Positions 1 to 9,073 of a stretch of 64,000 nucleotides of DNA are shown piece by piece. The stretch spans positions 1,364,001 through 1,428,000 of the forward strand of contig NZ_JACCIU010000001.1 of NCBI RefSeq assembly GCF_019303535.1, in the 5' to 3' direction. Position 1 is the first letter of the stretch. Each line of letters opens with the position of its first letter. The notes below the pieces were generated by a model. The model saw nothing but the letters and a program-made list of their open reading frames with translations, was not told the DNA's origin and did no database searches. The translations under genes were made by a program, and so were the position numbers. Source of the DNA: Lactobacillus sp. Sy-1. GTDB taxonomy: Bacteria; Bacillota; Bacilli; Lactobacillales; Lactobacillaceae.

Positions 1-1140
1 AGCAACACGGGTAGCATCGGCTTCCTTAAATCCACGGGTAGTGATTGCAGGAGTTCCGATTCTGATTCCACTGGTTTCTGTTGGCTTGCGCTTATCATTT
101 GGAAGCATTTCTTTATTAGTAGTAATCATAACTGATTCTAACATTTCTTGAAGTTCACGACCAGAGATATCAGTCTTACTGAGGTCTAGGTTTAATAAGT
201 GATTGTCAGTTCCACCAGAAACAACGCTTACGTTTTCAGAATCATTAAATACCTTAGCCATTGCCTTAGCATTCTTGATAATTTGTTCACAATAAGTCTT
301 GTATTCTGGTTGTAAATCTTCTCTGAATGTTTCTGCCTTGGCAGCAATCACGTGTTCTAGTGGACCCCCTTGGGTACCTGGAAACACAGCAGAGTTAATT
401 TTCTTAGCGTATTTTTCTTGGGATAAAATAAGTCCCCCACGAGGGCCACGAAGGGTCTTATGGGTAGTAGTAGTTACAACATCAGCAATGCCAACTGGAC
501 TTGGGTGTAAACCAGTAGCAACTAATCCGGCAATATGAGCCATATCAACCATTAAATATGCACCAACGGCATCAGCAATTTCTCTAAACTTCTTCCAATC
601 AATGATTCGGCTGTAAGCAGAAGCTCCTGCAACAATCATCTTAGGTTGAACTTCCTTAGCAGCTTCCATGATTGCATCATAATCTAATTCTTCACTATTT
701 GGATCCAGTCCGTAGGTAAAGGTATCATAAATCTTTCCAGAGAAGTTAAATTTAGCACCGTGGCTCAAGTGACCACCAGCATTTAGGTCCATTCCTAGAA
801 TCCGGTCACCAGGCTTTAAGAACGCAGCGTAAGCAGCTTGGTTAGCTTGTGATCCTGAATGTGGTTGAACGTTAGCAAATTCAGCCCCGAACAACTTCTT
901 AGCACGGTCAATCGCTAATTGTTCAACAACATCAATAAATTCACAACCACCATAGTAACGCTTGCCAGGAAGTCCTTCAGCATACTTATTAGTAAGGACA
1001 CTTCCTTGTGCAGCCATTACGGCGTCTGAAGTAATATTTTCAGAGGCAATCAATTCGATGTTATCTTGTTGCCGGTCTCGTTCATTGTCAATTGCTGCCC
1101 ATAATTCTGGATCTGCTTCGCGATAATCATATTTAATCAT
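1..1140 (-). CDS. glyA: Serine hydroxymethyltransferase, C-terminus cut by window edge
   Basis: This PLP enzyme interconverts serine and glycine while charging tetrahydrofolate to 5,10-methylene-THF in the cytosol. The reading frame is open from the ATG at 1140 (starting [14 protein letters not shown]) to the left edge, so about 380 of the usual ~410 residues are present. Visible family motifs are HSGSQAN near residue 92 and the PLP-lysine motif [14 protein letters not shown], with the Schiff-base lysine at about residue 228. It is the last gene of the tdk-prfA-prmC-ywlC-glyA cluster, 54 nt after ywlC. The only incompleteness is the window boundary. Confidence 0.97.
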   Translation of the reverse strand, partial: MIKYDYREADPELWAAIDNERDRQQDNIELIASENITSDAVMAAQGSVLTNKYAEGLPGKRYYGGCEFIDVVEQLAIDRAKKLFGAEFANVQPHSGSQANQAAYAAFLKPGDRILGMDLNAGGHLSHGAKFNFSGKIYDTFTYGLDPNSEELDYDAIMEAAKEVQPKMIVAGASAYSRIIDWKKFREIADAVGAYLMVDMAHIAGLVATGLHPSPVGIADVVTTTTHKTLRGPRGGLILSQEKYAKKINSAVFPGTQGGPLEHVIAAKAETFREDLQPEYKTYCEQIIKNAKAMAKVFNDSENVSVVSGGTDNHLLNLDLSKTDISGRELQEMLESVMITTNKEMLPNDKRKPTETSGIRIGTPAITTRGFKEADATRVA

Positions 1141-1194
1141 TATTTATAAACCCCTCATGTTTTGATATTCTAAAACGACGCTGTCAACAACCAG

Positions 1195-2217
1195 TTATTT
1201 TTTAATCTCAAAATGCATCTGACCAGCTGATTTATTCAACCGGTTCATGTATGCTTCACCTAATCCATCCGTTCGAAAGCCTTCTGTTAAAATTGATTTG
1301 ACGTCGGGTTCATCGTCAAAATGCCGCAAGCCCTTAAATAACAAGTGACTAGCTGATTTAACATCTGCCCCCAGGCTAAACAATTCAACGTTTGCGGGCC
1401 AATTCGCACTGTTCAGCACTGAATCGGTAGTCATCACGCCCACCTTAGTGGGTTGTTCGGCTGCCCAGTGGCTGGCTTGTTGCCAATCTGAATCATGGTC
1501 AACGATGTAGACCTGTGCATTGGGCGCATAGTGCTTGTACTTCATTCCGGGGGCTTTGGGAGCTTCACTGCCAGAAACGCTGTGTTTTTCATCATTAACG
1601 GTGCCCAGAACCGCCCGCAGTTGATCGGCAGTTACCCCGCCTGGGCGTAGAATTGCGGGAACGTCAGTGGACATATCTAATACGGTTGATTCAACCCCAA
1701 TGTCAGTTGGGCCATCATCAATCACCCCGGCAATCTTTCCCTTTAAATCATGATAAACATGCTCAGCAACAGTCGGACTAGGCTTGCCAGAAGTATTCGC
1801 AGACGGGCCAACCAGTGGAACCCCAGCAGCCTTGATCAAATCGATCGTAACTTGATTTTTCGGATTCCGAAATGCTGCAGTATCTAGCCCACCAGTAACC
1901 GCCTTAGAAAGACTGCCTGGCTTTAATTTAAAGATTATTGTTAAAGGACCGGGCCAAAACGTATTAATCAACTGCTTGGCAGTATCTGAAAGTGGTTGGG
2001 CGTATTTTTCAACGGCTTCAATTCCAGATACATGGACAATCAGCGGATTATCACTAGGCCGCCCCTTTGCCGCATAAACTTTTTTAACGGCGGTTTCGTT
2101 GGTAGCATCCGCACCCAATCCATAAACGGTTTCGGTTGGGAATGCCACCAGGTCACCGCGCTTAATATCTTCAGCAGCCAATTGAACTTCACTTGGCTGA
2201 TAAATGTGAGTTTCCAA
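1195..2217 (-). CDS. ywlC: L-threonylcarbamoyladenylate synthase (Sua5/YwlC type)
   Basis: The enzyme makes threonylcarbamoyl-AMP from threonine, bicarbonate and ATP, the first step of t6A37 tRNA modification. A YrdC/Sua5 catalytic domain fills about residues 10-200 (motifs KGRPSDNPLIVHV and SANTSGKPSPT), followed by the smaller Sua5 C-terminal domain, making this the long Sua5 form rather than the short TsaC form. I chose the TTG at 2217, giving 340 residues, because an AGGAGGG ribosome binding site at 2232-2226 lies 8 nt upstream. The longer frame starting at 2235 would put that Shine-Dalgarno inside the coding sequence. The binding site overlaps the stop of prmC, indicating translational coupling. 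Confidence 0.93.
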   Translation of the reverse strand: METHIYQPSEVQLAAEDIKRGDLVAFPTETVYGLGADATNETAVKKVYAAKGRPSDNPLIVHVSGIEAVEKYAQPLSDTAKQLINTFWPGPLTIIFKLKPGSLSKAVTGGLDTAAFRNPKNQVTIDLIKAAGVPLVGPSANTSGKPSPTVAEHVYHDLKGKIAGVIDDGPTDIGVESTVLDMSTDVPAILRPGGVTADQLRAVLGTVNDEKHSVSGSEAPKAPGMKYKHYAPNAQVYIVDHDSDWQQASHWAAEQPTKVGVMTTDSVLNSANWPANVELFSLGADVKSASHLLFKGLRHFDDEPDVKSILTEGFRTDGLGEAYMNRLNKSAGQMHFEIKK

Positions 2218-2231
2218 ACTCGAATCCCTCC

Positions 2232-3074
2232 TCAATATTTGATTCTAACCATCCTTTGATTTCCATTAAAATCCTTACGGGTCTCGATTTTGGCATCGGG
2301 GACCGCCCGTTGAAAAATATCAACAACTGCGGACTCCTGATGAAAACCAATTTCCAAAAAGATTTCACCATGCGGCTTGGCGACGGATCTAAAATGATCA
2401 GCAATTCCTTGATAAAGCGCAAGACCGTTATCCTCAGCAAATAGTGCTAAGTGTGGTTCGAAATTAATAACGCTCTCATCCATATATTTTACCTCATTTT
2501 CCGAAATATATGGAGGGTTACTGACAATTAAATCGTATTTTTTATGAAAAATTGAAGAAAATAAGTCGCTCAACACCAATTTGGTTGGTAAATTACGAAC
2601 ATTAATGTTTTCACGAGCAATATTTAATGCCGCCGCCGAAACATCCGAACCAGTTATGTCCCACTTAGGGCGTTCGGATTGAAGGGCAATTGCAATCGCC
2701 CCACTCCCAGTCCCCAGGTCTAAAACCGTCTGCAAATCATCAGGGTGGGTTTCTAAGATCCAGTCCACCAATTCTTCGGTTTCTGGACGCGGGATTAATA
2801 CATCCGGGGAAACCTTTAAAACGTGACCGTAAAATTCAGCCGTCCCGATAATGTATTGGGGTGGCTGACCATCTAGGTAGCATTCAATATCCGAACGATA
2901 CTGTGCTAATTGGGGGGTGGTCATTAAATCACGGTAATGAAGTAATAGGTCTGTGTCAGACCAGTTTAACCGGTGAATCAACAGGTAGTGAGCCACGGTC
3001 GGATCCATTCCATGGTCCTTAATACACAAAGAAGCCCGTTTTTGGGCTTCAAAAAAAGTAATTGGATTAGCCAT
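2232..3074 (-). CDS. prmC: Peptide chain release factor N5-glutamine methyltransferase
   Basis: PrmC methylates the glutamine of the GGQ motif of release factors using S-adenosylmethionine. The 280-residue protein has the usual N-terminal helical domain, a SAM-binding motif [15 protein letters not shown] near residues 117-131 and the catalytic NPPY motif ([11 protein letters not shown]) near residue 187. Its start overlaps the end of prfA by 8 nt, so the enzyme and its substrate RF1 are translationally coupled, as in many Firmicutes. Nothing looks damaged. Confidence 0.96.
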   Translation of the reverse strand: MANPITFFEAQKRASLCIKDHGMDPTVAHYLLIHRLNWSDTDLLLHYRDLMTTPQLAQYRSDIECYLDGQPPQYIIGTAEFYGHVLKVSPDVLIPRPETEELVDWILETHPDDLQTVLDLGTGSGAIAIALQSERPKWDITGSDVSAAALNIARENINVRNLPTKLVLSDLFSSIFHKKYDLIVSNPPYISENEVKYMDESVINFEPHLALFAEDNGLALYQGIADHFRSVAKPHGEIFLEIGFHQESAVVDIFQRAVPDAKIETRKDFNGNQRMVRIKY

Positions 3075-4161
3075 TGCTTAATTGCTCCAATTTATGGGCT
3101 TGGTCTGAAATAATCAACGCGTCGATAATTTCTTCTAAGTCACCATTCATGATGCGATCCAATTTATTAAGGGTCAAACCGATTCGATGGTCGGTCACCC
3201 GATTTTGTGGGTAGTTGTAAGTCCGAATTCGTTCTGAACGATCACCAGTTCCCACCGCATTCTTACGTTGTTCGTCGTATGCAGCGGTTTCTTTTTGTTG
3301 GTAGTAATCATAAACCCGTGCCCGAAGGATTTGCATCGCTTTGGCCCGGTTTTGTTGTTGTGAACGTTGATCTTGCATTGTTACCACGATTCCAGTAGGT
3401 AAGTGGGTCATCCGAACGGCTGAGGAAGTTTTATTAATGTGTTGACCACCAGCTCCAGAAGAACGGTAAACATCCACCCGAATGTCCTTTGGATCAATAT
3501 CAATATCAACGTCTTCAGCTTCTGGCATTACCCCAACCGTAGCGGTAGAGGTATGGATCCGGCCTGCTGATTCAGTCGTTGGGATTCTTTGCACCCGATG
3601 CGCCCCATTTTCATACTTCAGCTTAGAATAAACCTTGTTTCCGGTAATCATAAGGGTAATTTCCTTAAAACCACCCACTTCGGTATCGTTCTTATCAATC
3701 ACTTCGATTTTCCAACCCTGTTTTTCAGCATACTTGGAGTACATGCTAAATAGATCAGCGGCAAAGAGGCTTCCTTCATCCCCACCGGCTGCTCCATGAA
3801 TTTCCATAATGATATTCTTATCATCATTAGGATCCTTCGGAAGCAACATAATCTTGATTTTCTCTTCAATCGCTTCGTCCTGCTGAGTTAAATCACTTAA
3901 TTCATCTTTAACCATTGCAGCCATTTCATCATCTAGCTTGTCTTCGAGCATGGCCTTATCTTCTTCAATTGCGTCGGTAATCTGCTTGTACTTATTGTAC
4001 GCAGCCACTAAATCACGCAGGCTCCCCTCTTCTTTAGAGAGCTTCATGAATCGGGGAGTGTCAGCAATTACTTCCGGATCACTAATTAATTCGTTTAGCT
4101 CGTCGTAACGGTCAACGGCGGCTTGAAGTCTATCAAAAATTTTATCAAAATCGCTACTCAT
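3067..4161 (-). CDS. prfA: Peptide chain release factor 1
   Basis: RF1 terminates translation at UAA and UAG. The 364-residue length is normal. The catalytic GGQ motif is in [17 protein letters not shown] and is followed by the typical release-factor C-terminal domain. At the codon-recognition tripeptide (PAT in E. coli, P[AV]T more widely) this protein reads PTT in [14 protein letters not shown], which is a mild variation. It lies 19 nt downstream of tdk and overlaps prmC. Confidence 0.97.
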   Translation of the reverse strand: MSSDFDKIFDRLQAAVDRYDELNELISDPEVIADTPRFMKLSKEEGSLRDLVAAYNKYKQITDAIEEDKAMLEDKLDDEMAAMVKDELSDLTQQDEAIEEKIKIMLLPKDPNDDKNIIMEIHGAAGGDEGSLFAADLFSMYSKYAEKQGWKIEVIDKNDTEVGGFKEITLMITGNKVYSKLKYENGAHRVQRIPTTESAGRIHTSTATVGVMPEAEDVDIDIDPKDIRVDVYRSSGAGGQHINKTSSAVRMTHLPTGIVVTMQDQRSQQQNRAKAMQILRARVYDYYQQKETAAYDEQRKNAVGTGDRSERIRTYNYPQNRVTDHRIGLTLNKLDRIMNGDLEEIIDALIISDQAHKLEQLSNG

Positions 4162-4180
4162 TGGCGTTCAGCCTCACTTT

Positions 4181-4759
4181 CTATATTCTATCTAACGGTG
4201 GATTAAAGTAGTGTTTCCGGCAAACCGGATAGTATGATTCGTTTCCACCAACTTGAATTTGTTCACCTTCATAAACTGGATTGTGATCCTGAAACCGCAG
4301 TGGCATCGTTGCCTTACGATCACAGAACCAACAAACCGTCTTCATTTCCTCAATCTTATCCGCAAAAATCAACAATGCTTCGGAACCTTCAAATAGGTGA
4401 TTTTGGAAGTCGTTCTTAAGGCCAAATGCCATTACTGGAATATTTAACTCATCAACAATTTTGGCCAGTTCTAAAACGTGGTGCCGTTGTAAAAACTGGG
4501 CTTCATCCACTAATACACAGTTAGCGTTCGGATTGGTCGTCTTGACGTATTCAAAAACGTTCGTGTCATTCATGATTGGGGTTGCTTTGCGTTTCAACCC
4601 AATCCGGGATGCGACCATTCCAAAGCCATCACGAGTATCTAAACCACTCGTCATAATTATGACGGACTTACCCTCTTCTTCATAATTATGGGCCACCTTA
4701 ATAATTTCAATCGTCTTACCACTATTCATTGCCCCATAGCGGAAATAAAGCTGGGCCAT
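4181..4759 (-). CDS. tdk: Thymidine kinase
   Basis: This type II thymidine kinase phosphorylates thymidine to dTMP in the salvage pathway. The 192-residue protein has a Walker A motif GAMNSGKT at residues 8-15, the catalytic glutamate in VDEAQFL near residue 88, and a zinc-binding lasso with CWFC and CRKH near the C-terminus. It is the promoter-proximal gene of the tdk-prfA-prmC-ywlC-glyA cluster and is divergent from murT. Confidence 0.96.
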   Translation of the reverse strand: MAQLYFRYGAMNSGKTIEIIKVAHNYEEEGKSVIIMTSGLDTRDGFGMVASRIGLKRKATPIMNDTNVFEYVKTTNPNANCVLVDEAQFLQRHHVLELAKIVDELNIPVMAFGLKNDFQNHLFEGSEALLIFADKIEEMKTVCWFCDRKATMPLRFQDHNPVYEGEQIQVGGNESYYPVCRKHYFNPPLDRI

Positions 4760-4796
4760 CTTAAAAATCCCTCTCTCGTAAATAAAGTACTATCCT

Positions 4797-4903
4797 ATTA
4801 TAGCTGATTTATAGTTGAATTTCGATAGCTATGTATTTTTGATTTTCTGTAAAATTAATTCGTTTTTAATTGGTTTAGTTTTAAAATATGTTAGAATTAT
4901 CAT
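4797..4903. promoter_or_regulatory. Divergent promoter region between tdk and murT
   Basis: On the minus strand a TATAAT box (4802-4797) sits 17 bp from a TCGAAA -35-like hexamer (4825-4820), suited to tdk. On the plus strand TTGGTT and TAGAAT with a 16-bp spacer lie about 40 nt before murT. Both assignments are by eye; the -35 elements are weak. Confidence 0.45.
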
Positions 4904-4933
4904 TTGATAAACTCAATTGGAGGAGTGGCGTAA

Positions 4934-6289
4934 ATGTCATTAAGAAGTGAAATTGCTACCTTAGTTGGTAAGTCATCGTATTGGTTCTTACACACCTTTT
5001 TAAAGGGTGGGAGCTCACTACCAGGAAAGCTTACCACTAAAATCGACCCGGAAGTCCTAAAATCAATGGGCCAAGACTATGACGTAATCATCATTACGGG
5101 AACCAACGGAAAAACGTTGACCACCGCCCTAACCGTCCAGGTCCTCAAACAAAAGTACCAAAACGTACTAACCAATCCCTCCGGATCCAATATGGAACAG
5201 GGAATTGTGACCACCTTTTTAAAGGCTCCCAAGCACAGTAATGAAAAGCCAATTGCGGTCTTAGAAGTGGACGAGGCCAATGTCATTAAAGTCACTAAGT
5301 ACATCAAACCCAAGATAATGGTCTTTACCAATATCTTTCGCGATCAAATGGATCGTTACGGAGAGATTTATACGACGTACAAAAAGATTTTAGACGGAGC
5401 TAAGCTCGCCCCCAATGCAACGATTGTTGCCAACGGCGATGCCCCCATTTTTCACTCTGACGACCTAAAGAACAAGCGCTTGTTCTACGGCTTTAACGAC
5501 CACCCCGAACTAGTTAATAATGACATTAAAGCTAAGCCAAATACCGACGGCATCCTATGCCCAAAGTGTGAGAGTATTCTTCACTACCACTCGATTACCT
5601 ACAGTAACTTGGGTGATTACTTCTGTCCTAATTGTGGATACCACCGTCCCCACCTGGACTTTGCCCTTACTAGGGTGACTGAATTACTGCCAACATCTTC
5701 TAAGTTTGACATTGATGGAAATCCCTTTCAAATCGACATTGGTGGGGTCTATAACATCTATAACGCCCTAGCAGCTTATTCTGTCGGTCGCATCATGGGA
5801 GTTAATCCAACTCAAGTTGCAGAAGCATTCCATAGTAATGAACACATTTTTGGTCGCCAGGAAATCATCAAGGTTGGCGATAAGGACGTTACCCTCATCC
5901 TGGTTAAAAATCCAGTTGGATTGAACCAAGTGATCGATATGATTTCAACCGATCAGCATCCCTTCTCATTTATCGGGTTATTAAACGCTAATTACGCTGA
6001 CGGAATTGATACTAGTTGGATCTGGGATGGTGACTTTGAGCGCCTTCCTAAGATGAATATTAAAAAATTCATCACCGGTGGAGAACGCTACAAGGACATC
6101 ACGTTCCGGCTTAAAATTGCTGGCGTACCAGATTCAATCCATGAAGTCCAACCCAGTTTGGAAAAAATCGTCGATGAAATCCCAAAGCTTCCAACTAAAA
6201 AGGTTTATATTTTAGCAACCTACACTGCAATGATTCAAATTAGAAATGATTTTGCAAACAAGGGATACATTAAAAAGGGGATTGAATAA
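4934..6289 (+). CDS. murT: Lipid II isoglutaminyl synthase, Mur-ligase subunit
   Basis: MurT with GatD amidates the alpha-carboxyl of D-Glu in the lipid II stem peptide, giving D-isoglutamine. The 451-residue protein carries the Mur-ligase ATP loop GTNGKT near residues 56-61, a MurT-specific zinc ribbon (CPKC near 208 and CPNC about 25 residues later), and a C-terminal DUF1727 domain. The AGGAG site 10 nt ahead of the ATG supports the start. Its stop TAA overlaps the ATG of gatD by one base, the usual coupling for this heterodimer. Confidence 0.96.
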   Translation: MSLRSEIATLVGKSSYWFLHTFLKGGSSLPGKLTTKIDPEVLKSMGQDYDVIIITGTNGKTLTTALTVQVLKQKYQNVLTNPSGSNMEQGIVTTFLKAPKHSNEKPIAVLEVDEANVIKVTKYIKPKIMVFTNIFRDQMDRYGEIYTTYKKILDGAKLAPNATIVANGDAPIFHSDDLKNKRLFYGFNDHPELVNNDIKAKPNTDGILCPKCESILHYHSITYSNLGDYFCPNCGYHRPHLDFALTRVTELLPTSSKFDIDGNPFQIDIGGVYNIYNALAAYSVGRIMGVNPTQVAEAFHSNEHIFGRQEIIKVGDKDVTLILVKNPVGLNQVIDMISTDQHPFSFIGLLNANYADGIDTSWIWDGDFERLPKMNIKKFITGGERYKDITFRLKIAGVPDSIHEVQPSLEKIVDEIPKLPTKKVYILATYTAMIQIRNDFANKGYIKKGIE

Positions 6290-6996
6290 TGGCAAATTAT
6301 GAATTACGAATTGCCCACCTCTATGGTGATTTAATGAATACCTATGGTGACTACGGCAATATTTTAGCACTTAAGTATTATGGCAAACAAATGGGGGTTC
6401 AAGTGGATTCCACCGTTGTTAGTCTCGATACTGATTTTAAGGCTGATGATTACGACCTTGCCGTTTTCGGTGGTGGTCAGGATTTCGAACAATCCATCGT
6501 TTCTAAGGACCTCCAGAAGAAAAAGCCCGAATTAATTAAGTACATTGAGGAAGGCAAACCAATGGTAGCCATCTGCGGTGGCTTCCAAATGCTAGGGAAA
6601 TACTATATCGATGCCAATGGTGATAAGATGCCTGGAATTGGAGCGTTGAATCACCATACCGAACAACAACACGATAACCGATTTATCGGGAACATTTCGA
6701 TCAAGAATGGTGACACTGGCGATACCTACAAGGGATTTGAAAATCACCAGGGGGTTACCTACCTGGGTGAAGGCGAAAAACCACTTGGCACGATCATTAA
6801 GGGATATGGTAACAATGGTAAGGATCAATCAGAAGGTGCTATTTACAAAAACGTCTATTGCACCTACTTCCACGGCCCAATTCTTGCTAGAAACGGCCAA
6901 CTAGCAAAGCGGATGCTTCTGACCGCATTACACAATAAATATCCAGACCAAGATTTCAGCAAACAGGCTGCAATCGAAGTTCCTGAATCATACTAA
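6289..6996 (+). CDS. gatD: Lipid II isoglutaminyl synthase, glutamine amidotransferase subunit
   Basis: GatD hydrolyses glutamine and channels ammonia to MurT. The 235-residue class I glutamine amidotransferase-like protein shows the nucleophile cysteine in AICGGFQMLG near residue 94 and the catalytic histidine in YFHGPIL near residue 190. It is coupled to murT through a TAATG overlap and followed by a strong terminator. Confidence 0.96.
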   Translation: MANYELRIAHLYGDLMNTYGDYGNILALKYYGKQMGVQVDSTVVSLDTDFKADDYDLAVFGGGQDFEQSIVSKDLQKKKPELIKYIEEGKPMVAICGGFQMLGKYYIDANGDKMPGIGALNHHTEQQHDNRFIGNISIKNGDTGDTYKGFENHQGVTYLGEGEKPLGTIIKGYGNNGKDQSEGAIYKNVYCTYFHGPILARNGQLAKRMLLTALHNKYPDQDFSKQAAIEVPESY

Positions 6997-7005
6997 AGTT
7001 ACTAT

Positions 7006-7045
7006 AAGGACCGTTGCCAATTAATATTGGTAACGGTCCTTTTTG
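7006..7045 (+). terminator. Terminator after murT-gatD
   Basis: AAGGACCGTTGCCAA pairs with TTGGTAACGGTCCTT around a short AT loop, followed by a T-run. It lies 10 nt past the gatD stop. Confidence 0.9.
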
Positions 7046-7062
7046 CAAATCAACTGCATATT

Positions 7063-7102
7063 TAAAGGCGGTTTCCCATCATCAGTCAATGGAAAATCGC
7101 CT
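7063..7102 (-). terminator. Terminator after the serine hydrolase gene
   Basis: Read on the minus strand, AGGCGATTTTCCAT pairs with ATGGGAAACCGCCTTT, immediately downstream of the gene ending at 7122. The U-tract is short. Confidence 0.7.
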
Positions 7103-7121
7103 GCATTAAGTTATTTTAATT

Positions 7122-8111
7122 TTAGGCATCCTTTAAAAACGATGCAATGATTTGATTGCGTCGCGGAATAAAAGTTTCGTTCGGCGCCTTTGGATGAATC
7201 CGATTCGTTAGTAAAATCATTGCCCGATCAGCAGCGCGATCTAACACAATCGCAGTTCCAGTATATCCCGTCTGCCAAAGATAATCATCTTTGAGGTGAT
7301 CAAACGCCCATCCATAAGAACGACCCAAGTGCCCATTAATTGTGTGATCGTGAAAAAGGTTAGCAATCGTGGCTGGTTGTAAAATCCGGTCGTTGGGATG
7401 GAGCATCTCATCAGTAAATTTGATTAAATCATCCATGGTTGCAAATAGGCCGGCCGAGCCACACTCACGGCCCAAAACCTGGGCCTTAGGGTCGTCAACT
7501 TGACCTTGCAAGATCTCACCATTGGCAAGCTGCTCCGTTGCAACACAATCTTCTGGCCGCGGCGTAAAGGTCGCATGGTTCATCTGAAGCGGTTGAAATA
7601 CCCGCTCAAAAGCAAGGGTTTGAATTGGCGCCCCCAAAATTCGTTGCGCAATCCAGCCCAATAATATGAAGTTAACATCCGCATACACCATCCGCCGGTT
7701 TAAATTCGGCCCCACATGCAATTGATGCAACAAGGCATCCTTGAGTTGATCGTGATTAAGCTGGTTACGATTAGGAATGTAGCCCTCGATCCCAGAGGTA
7801 TGAGTAAGTAAATTAGTCACCGTTACCTCCGGATAATTGCATTCAGGAAGGTATTTTACGATTGAATCAGTTAGGTTAATCCGGCCCACCTCAAATAGTT
7901 GTAAGATTATTGGCAGGGTCACAACCACCTTAGTCAATGAAGCGACATCATAGGTTAATCCACTGGTAAGCGGCACTGGTTTTGGAAGCCACTGGCGGTC
8001 ACCAACAACGTAATTTGTCCACCGAGTTCCGACACAAAAAGCAGCGGCTGCCCCAGGGACCACATGCTCATCAACTAGTTGGTTAATTAGTTGAATCGAA
8101 TTATTAAACAT
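7122..8111 (-). CDS. Serine hydrolase of the beta-lactamase/PBP (class C-like) family
   Basis: This 329-residue protein belongs to the AmpC-like serine hydrolase family (esterases, D-aminopeptidases, PBP4*-like proteins). The nucleophile motif SxxK is in DVASLTKVV near residue 62 and the second motif is YADVNF, in the position of the YxN element. No signal peptide is seen, so a cytoplasmic esterase or peptidase is more likely than a cell-wall enzyme. I chose the ATG at 8111 because GAAGGTGG precedes it at good spacing; an in-frame TTG at 8132 would overlap the upstream gene. It follows the VOC gene by 14 nt and is probably co-transcribed. Confidence 0.85.
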   Translation of the reverse strand: MFNNSIQLINQLVDEHVVPGAAAAFCVGTRWTNYVVGDRQWLPKPVPLTSGLTYDVASLTKVVVTLPIILQLFEVGRINLTDSIVKYLPECNYPEVTVTNLLTHTSGIEGYIPNRNQLNHDQLKDALLHQLHVGPNLNRRMVYADVNFILLGWIAQRILGAPIQTLAFERVFQPLQMNHATFTPRPEDCVATEQLANGEILQGQVDDPKAQVLGRECGSAGLFATMDDLIKFTDEMLHPNDRILQPATIANLFHDHTINGHLGRSYGWAFDHLKDDYLWQTGYTGTAIVLDRAADRAMILLTNRIHPKAPNETFIPRRNQIIASFLKDA

Positions 8112-8125
8112 CAGCGAGCCACCTT

Positions 8126-8983
8126 CTACCAAACTGAAAACGTTAGGTTAATTTGGTTCGGGTCAGTAACAAACAGGAGGTGGTCAATTTGGTCGTAGTG
8201 CACGCCATCGTCATTAGGGTCAATTTGACCGTACAAGTCATCTACATCCCGGTCCCGAATCATTTTGAAACTAATGTAATCAACCCCCAATCCTTCGTAA
8301 TCATGGTCATTATCCTCTGACTCCTCGGTCAAAACGACTTGTTGCGAGTGATCTTCGGGTAACACCAGTGTCTTAGTATCTTTACGGTCAGTTGGTAAAA
8401 TATCCAGCCCAATCGTGTCGTGGTAAAACGCCAGTGATTTATTAATGTCACTTACCCCCACTTCAATCCAGGATAGTTTGGCATCTTTTGGGATCCGCTT
8501 CAACCGGACCTCCTCATCCCGAAGGAATCGGTTAACGGTAATTACATCACCTTCTTCGTGGTGCCATTGAATTGAATGATCATCCACTAAGGTTACCCCG
8601 TTAATTTCAGCATATAACACAATGTGATTCTCTTCGGGGTCGACAAGTTCAATCCACTCAAAATTATGATTATATTGAATTTCAGATAATTTAACTCCAA
8701 GGTTTTTAACATGCAACAATAATTGCTTTAGAGTTCTACTAGAAGGAAATTTGAATGCAAAGCGGTTTACATTTGCAGTGCCAGTTTCTTTCACCGGCTG
8801 GTTCACTTTTCGCAGGGTTAAGGAAACTTCATGGTCATTAGTCCCTAAGTATGATATATTTTCGGTCCGCTTTACAGACGTCATCCCAACGATTTGAGTG
8901 TAAAAATCAATCATTGAATCAAGATCGTTTACACGGAGTGCTAATAATTTAACTTTAGCTCCTGCAGGCAATTGATATTTCAT
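8126..8983 (-). CDS. Two-domain VOC-family protein (glyoxalase/extradiol dioxygenase fold)
   Basis: The 285-residue protein contains two tandem vicinal-oxygen-chelate halves, about residues 10-125 (VNDLDSMIDFYTQIVGM) and 150-280 (VSDINKSLAFYHDTIGL). This resembles CatE-like or ring-cleaving dioxygenase-like proteins of Firmicutes; the substrate cannot be told. I chose the ATG at 8983, which has GGTGG 8 nt upstream; an in-frame extension to 9052 runs into the terminator of the preceding gene. It is probably co-transcribed with the serine hydrolase. Confidence 0.85.
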   Translation of the reverse strand: MKYQLPAGAKVKLLALRVNDLDSMIDFYTQIVGMTSVKRTENISYLGTNDHEVSLTLRKVNQPVKETGTANVNRFAFKFPSSRTLKQLLLHVKNLGVKLSEIQYNHNFEWIELVDPEENHIVLYAEINGVTLVDDHSIQWHHEEGDVITVNRFLRDEEVRLKRIPKDAKLSWIEVGVSDINKSLAFYHDTIGLDILPTDRKDTKTLVLPEDHSQQVVLTEESEDNDHDYEGLGVDYISFKMIRDRDVDDLYGQIDPNDDGVHYDQIDHLLFVTDPNQINLTFSVW

Positions 8984-9036
8984 TATGTAATCCACCATCC
9001 CTTTTCTATTATTATAACGATTTTGCCAAAATAAAT

Positions 9037-9067
9037 AAAAAAGAACGACCATAAGTCGTTCTTTTTT
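9037..9067 (-). terminator. Terminator after the ABC exporter operon
   Basis: AAAAAGAACGAC and GTCGTTCTTTTT form a 12-bp stem with a five-base loop, a few bases after the stop codon at 9074. A-runs and T-runs on both sides would let it work in either direction. Confidence 0.9.
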
Positions 9068-9073
9068 AATAAA

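Noticed and set aside
2189-2444. Short frames on both strands overlapping prmC/ywlC
   Set aside because: They overlap well-supported genes completely and have no start signals.
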